From the NCBI GenBank assembly GCA_025928215.1, contig JAICJW010000062.1, forward strand, positions 1 through 14,308: a stretch of DNA of 14,308 bases, read 5' to 3'. A model generated the notes under the pieces. That model searched no databases. It saw only the letters and a list, made by a program, of their open reading frames with translations, and had not been told where the DNA came from. How positions within the stretch are numbered: the first letter of the stretch is position 1; each line of letters opens with the position of its first letter. Source of the stretch: Chloroflexia bacterium (GTDB taxonomy: Bacteria > Chloroflexota > Chloroflexia > Thermomicrobiales > JALYUS01). Shown one piece after another: positions 11,355 through 14,308 of the stretch. A program made the position numbers and the translations under genes.

Positions 11355-14308
11355 ATGCCGAACAGTCGGGGTCAGCACCAGGATGGGCAGGAAACGGTGG
11401 GCGCGGCGCTGCGGCAGTCGCTGACGTGGCGCTGCATCGGGCCGCATCGGGGCGGGCGCGTCGTCGCCGTCGCGGGTGATCCGAGCGAGCAGATGACGTT
11501 TTATTTCGGCGCGTGCGCGGGTGGTGTCTGGAAGACGAACGATGGCGGTACGTACTGGGAAAATATCTCCGACGGTTTCTTGACCACGGCGGCGGTCGGC
11601 GCGATTGCCGTCTCCGAGTCTGACCCCAACATCCTCTATGTCGGCACGGGCGAGACGACGATTCGCGGCAATGTCTCGCACGGTGACGGTGTCTACCGGT
11701 CCACCGACGCGGGCAAGACGTGGGCGAACGTCGGCCTCGCGGAGACCCGGCATATCGCGAAGGTCCGTATCCATCCGACGAATCCCGAGTTGGTATACGT
11801 CGCCGCGCTCGGCCACGCCTTTGGGCCGAACAAGGAGCGCGGCGTCTATCGCTCGAAGGATGGCGGCGCGACGTGGGAGCAGATACTGTTTCGTGATGAG
11901 GAGACGGGCGCGATTGACCTCGCGATGGAGCCGCACAATCCGCGCATCCTCTATGCCGCCTTCTGGAATGGGCGGCGCACTCCCTTTAGCCTGACCAGCG
12001 GTGGGCCGACCTGTGGCCTCTTCAAGTCCACGGACGGCGGCGACACCTGGAACGAACTCACCCGCAATCCGGGCTTGCCGAAGGGGACAATCGGCAAGAT
12101 CGGCGTGACCGTCTCGCCCGCGCAGGAAGGGCGGGTCTGGGCGATTGTCGAGGCGGAGGATGGCGCGGTCTTTCGTTCGGACGATGGCGGCGCGACGTGG
12201 CAGCGGCTCTCGGAGCAGGGCGACCTTCGCTGGCGCGCGTGGTATTACTCGCACATTTTCGCGCACCCGACGCAGCCGAATACGGTCTATGTCCTCAACG
12301 GCGCGGCATGGAAGTCCACCGATGGCGGCGCGACCTTTGTCAAGTATCCGACGCCGCACGGCGATAATCATGATCTCTGGATTGACCCGAAAAACCCGAA
12401 GCGGATGATTCAGGGCGATGATGGCGGCGCGTACGTCACCTTCAACGACATGGATTCCTGGTCCACGATCTTCAACCAGCCGACAGCACAGTTTTACCAT
12501 GTCATTACGGACAATCAGGTGCCATACCGCATCTATGGCTCGCAGCAAGACAACACGGCGATGTCGCTCCCGTCCTTCTCGCCGCTTGGCGCAATCACGC
12601 AGCAGGAATTCTTCGAGCCGGGTGGTGGGGAGAGTGGCTACATCGCCCTCAACCCAAAGAACCCCGATATCGCCTTTGGTGGCGCGATCGGCAGCGGCGC
12701 GGGTAATGGGCGGCTCACCCGCTACGACCGCCGCACCGGGCAGGAGCGCAACGTCACCGTCTGGCCCGATGCCGCCGGTATGGGCGACGGCGCGAAGGAC
12801 CTCAAATACCGCTTCCAGTGGACCTTCCCGCTCTTTTACTCAAAACATGAGCCGGATGCGCTCTACGCGACCTCCAATGTCGTCCATCGCTCGACGGATG
12901 AGGGGCAAAGCTGGGAGGTGATCTCGCCCGATCTGACGCGCAACGACGCGACGAAGATGGAGGCGAGCGGCGGGCCGATCACGAAGGATAATACCGGCGC
13001 GGAAGTCTACGGGACGATCTTCGCCTTCGTGGAATCGCCCCACGAAAAGGGCGTCTTCTGGGCGGGCAGCGACGATGGCCTCGTCCATATCACGCGGGAC
13101 GGCGGCAAGAGCTGGGAGAATGTCACGCCGAAGGAGTTGCCCGAATGGGCGCTCATCAGCGTCATCGAACCCTCCCCGCACGATCCCGCAACCGCCTATG
13201 TCGCGGCGACGCGCTACAAATCGGACGACACCGCGCCCTATCTCTTCAAAACGAACGACTACGGCAAGACGTGGAAGCGAATCACGAAGGGCATTCGCGA
13301 CAACGACTTCACCCGCGTTGTCCGCGAGGACCCGGCGCGGCGCGGCCTCCTCTATGCGGGGACGGAGAGGGGCGTCTACGTCTCCCACGACGATGGCGGC
13401 GAGTGGCTCTCCTTCCCCGGCACCTTGCCCGTCGCGCCGATCCATGACTTGATCGTCCAGGACTCGGACCTGATCGCCGCGACGCATGGGCGCTCCTTCT
13501 GGATTCTCGATGACCTCACGCCGCTCCGGCACTATTCGGACGATCTGCGCGACGCCACGATACATCTCTTCTCACCGCGCGATTTCATCCGCCTGCGCGT
13601 TTACAAGGGATACGGCAGCGAGGCCGGCCCGGGGATGAGTTATCGCATGGCGGGCACGGCGGTCATCACCTTCAAACAGAAGAAGAAGGCGAACGGCGAG
13701 ACGGAAGAGAGACTCATCAACGCGGGCGAGAACCCGCCGGACGGCGTGATCGTCCGCTACTTCCTCAAGGAGAAGCCGACCGAGCCGATCACCCTTACCT
13801 TCCTCGACGAGCGCGGTAACGAGATTCGCGCGATCAAGAGCAAGGTGGAGAAGGCGGAAACCGGAGGACCGAAGCTGGAAGCGGGTGCCAAGCCTGACGA
13901 CAAGGAGCCATTCGTCCCGGCGGAGGCGGGGCTGAACCGCTTCGTCTGGGACACCCGCTACGCGGATGCGAAGAAGATACCGGGCGACACGAGCACCGAG
14001 GATGCGCTCGCCGGGCCGATGGTCGTGCCCGGCGCATACCAGGTGCGGCTCACCGTCGGGGACCAGACACAGACCGCGCCGTTCCGCATCGAGAAGGACC
14101 CGCGCATTGATGTGTCGCAGCGCGATCTGGAGGCGCAGCGGGACTTCCTCCTGCAACTGCGGGACAAACTGACCGAGACGCACGAGGCGATCCTCATGCT
14201 GCGCGACGTGCGCGCCCAGGCGGAAGGGTGGGAGAAGCGTCTCACCGGGAAGCAGGCGCCGGACGGCTCAGCACTCAGCACTCAGCATTCAGCACTCGTT
14301 GCGGCGGC
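11355..14308 (+). CDS. Asp-box (BNR/sortilin-like) beta-propeller protein, C-terminus cut by window edge
   Basis: 984 codons are visible from the ATG at 11355 (GGGAG at 7 nt), and the frame stays open to the edge. The body carries at least ten Asp-box motifs (S/T-x-D-x-G-x-T-W): RSTDAGKTW, RSKDGGATW, KSTDGGDTW, RSDDGGATW, KTNDYGKTW and others between 11532 and 13406. These form beta-propeller blades as in sialidases, Vps10/sortilin and YCF48-like proteins. Also seen are IGPHRGGRVVAVAGDP near the start and YRIYGSQQDNTA, typical of the bacterial family called 'glycosyl hydrolase' or 'VPS10 domain protein'. After about residue 760 come a Lys/Glu-rich linker, an Ig-like domain (FVWDTRY, GPMVVPGAYQVRLTVGDQTQ) and a helical segment. 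No signal peptide is present, although family members are usually exported. No sialidase catalytic set is evident, so catalysis is unproven. A heptamer array is read in frame at 14264-14298. Confidence 0.88.
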   Translation, partial: MPNSRGQHQDGQETVGAALRQSLTWRCIGPHRGGRVVAVAGDPSEQMTFYFGACAGGVWKTNDGGTYWENISDGFLTTAAVGAIAVSESDPNILYVGTGETTIRGNVSHGDGVYRSTDAGKTWANVGLAETRHIAKVRIHPTNPELVYVAALGHAFGPNKERGVYRSKDGGATWEQILFRDEETGAIDLAMEPHNPRILYAAFWNGRRTPFSLTSGGPTCGLFKSTDGGDTWNELTRNPGLPKGTIGKIGVTVSPAQEGRVWAIVEAEDGAVFRSDDGGATWQRLSEQGDLRWRAWYYSHIFAHPTQPNTVYVLNGAAWKSTDGGATFVKYPTPHGDNHDLWIDPKNPKRMIQGDDGGAYVTFNDMDSWSTIFNQPTAQFYHVITDNQVPYRIYGSQQDNTAMSLPSFSPLGAITQQEFFEPGGGESGYIALNPKNPDIAFGGAIGSGAGNGRLTRYDRRTGQERNVTVWPDAAGMGDGAKDLKYRFQWTFPLFYSKHEPDALYATSNVVHRSTDEGQSWEVISPDLTRNDATKMEASGGPITKDNTGAEVYGTIFAFVESPHEKGVFWAGSDDGLVHITRDGGKSWENVTPKELPEWALISVIEPSPHDPATAYVAATRYKSDDTAPYLFKTNDYGKTWKRITKGIRDNDFTRVVREDPARRGLLYAGTERGVYVSHDDGGEWLSFPGTLPVAPIHDLIVQDSDLIAATHGRSFWILDDLTPLRHYSDDLRDATIHLFSPRDFIRLRVYKGYGSEAGPGMSYRMAGTAVITFKQKKKANGETEERLINAGENPPDGVIVRYFLKEKPTEPITLTFLDERGNEIRAIKSKVEKAETGGPKLEAGAKPDDKEPFVPAEAGLNRFVWDTRYADAKKIPGDTSTEDALAGPMVVPGAYQVRLTVGDQTQTAPFRIEKDPRIDVSQRDLEAQRDFLLQLRDKLTETHEAILMLRDVRAQAEGWEKRLTGKQAPDGSALSTQHSALVAA
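14264..14298. repeat. Heptamer array (GCACTCA type) inside a coding region
   Basis: Five 7-mers in phase, GCACTCA and variants. Three units make 21 bases, so the array stays in frame and encodes SALSTQHSALVAA in the Asp-box protein. Whether an inverted partner follows cannot be seen, because the window ends ten bases later. Confidence 0.85.

Noticed and set aside
11130..12548. 472-codon minus-strand open frame
   Set aside because: Antisense to the Asp-box gene, whose repeated motifs fix the plus frame; the translation shows no family motifs.

Overview
The window is GC-rich DNA (by eye well over 60% G+C) from a bacterium. The gene set (signal-less HtrA-type proteases, a DUF5519 protein, a long Asp-box/BNR propeller protein, a KimA-like potassium importer) and the intergenic heptamer arrays fit a Chloroflexota-like organism, possibly near Thermomicrobia. 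That placement is an inference from gene style, not a search. No rRNA, tRNA, CRISPR array, transposase or integrase was seen. No stretch longer than about 275 bases lacks a gene.

Layout. Positions 1-4000 are all minus strand. In order of transcription they hold a tight three-gene operon (two cytosolic-looking HtrA/S1C proteases, then a NarL/LuxR-type regulator with a degenerate receiver, 4000-1520), a TMEM175-type potassium channel (1426-776), a small DUF5519 protein (609-217), and the first 72 codons of an ABC exporter that runs off the left edge. One plus-strand gene (4276-5043) carries a phage/plasmid-style 'YCxxRWxxSRxxAY' domain. Convergent to it lies a 54-aa ORF (5338-5174). Positions 5439-11133 are again minus strand: a KimA-type K+ importer with an unusual nested-dyad leader, an MGH1/GH63-like glycoside hydrolase, a single-domain response regulator, and a DUF4118 membrane protein. 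The last seems split by a frameshift from a degenerate histidine-kinase-like helix pair. From 11355 a plus-strand gene for a very large Asp-box propeller protein runs off the right edge.

How the genes may work together. Two themes recur. The first is potassium and osmotic homeostasis: the KimA homologue and the TMEM175-like channel, about 4 kb apart. The second is phosphorylation-independent signalling: a receiver with Glu at the phosphoacceptor position, and a dimerisation/phosphotransfer-like helix with Phe in place of the phospho-His, followed by an intact stand-alone receiver.

The most unusual non-coding content is a set of tandem 7-bp repeat arrays at seven places, each with its own heptamer sequence. 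Several occur as inverted pairs, and two are read through as coding sequence. Second is the 91-bp triple-nested inverted repeat spanning the promoter -10 box to the start codon of the KimA homologue. Its geometry would hide the start codon in read-through RNA but not in promoter-initiated RNA.
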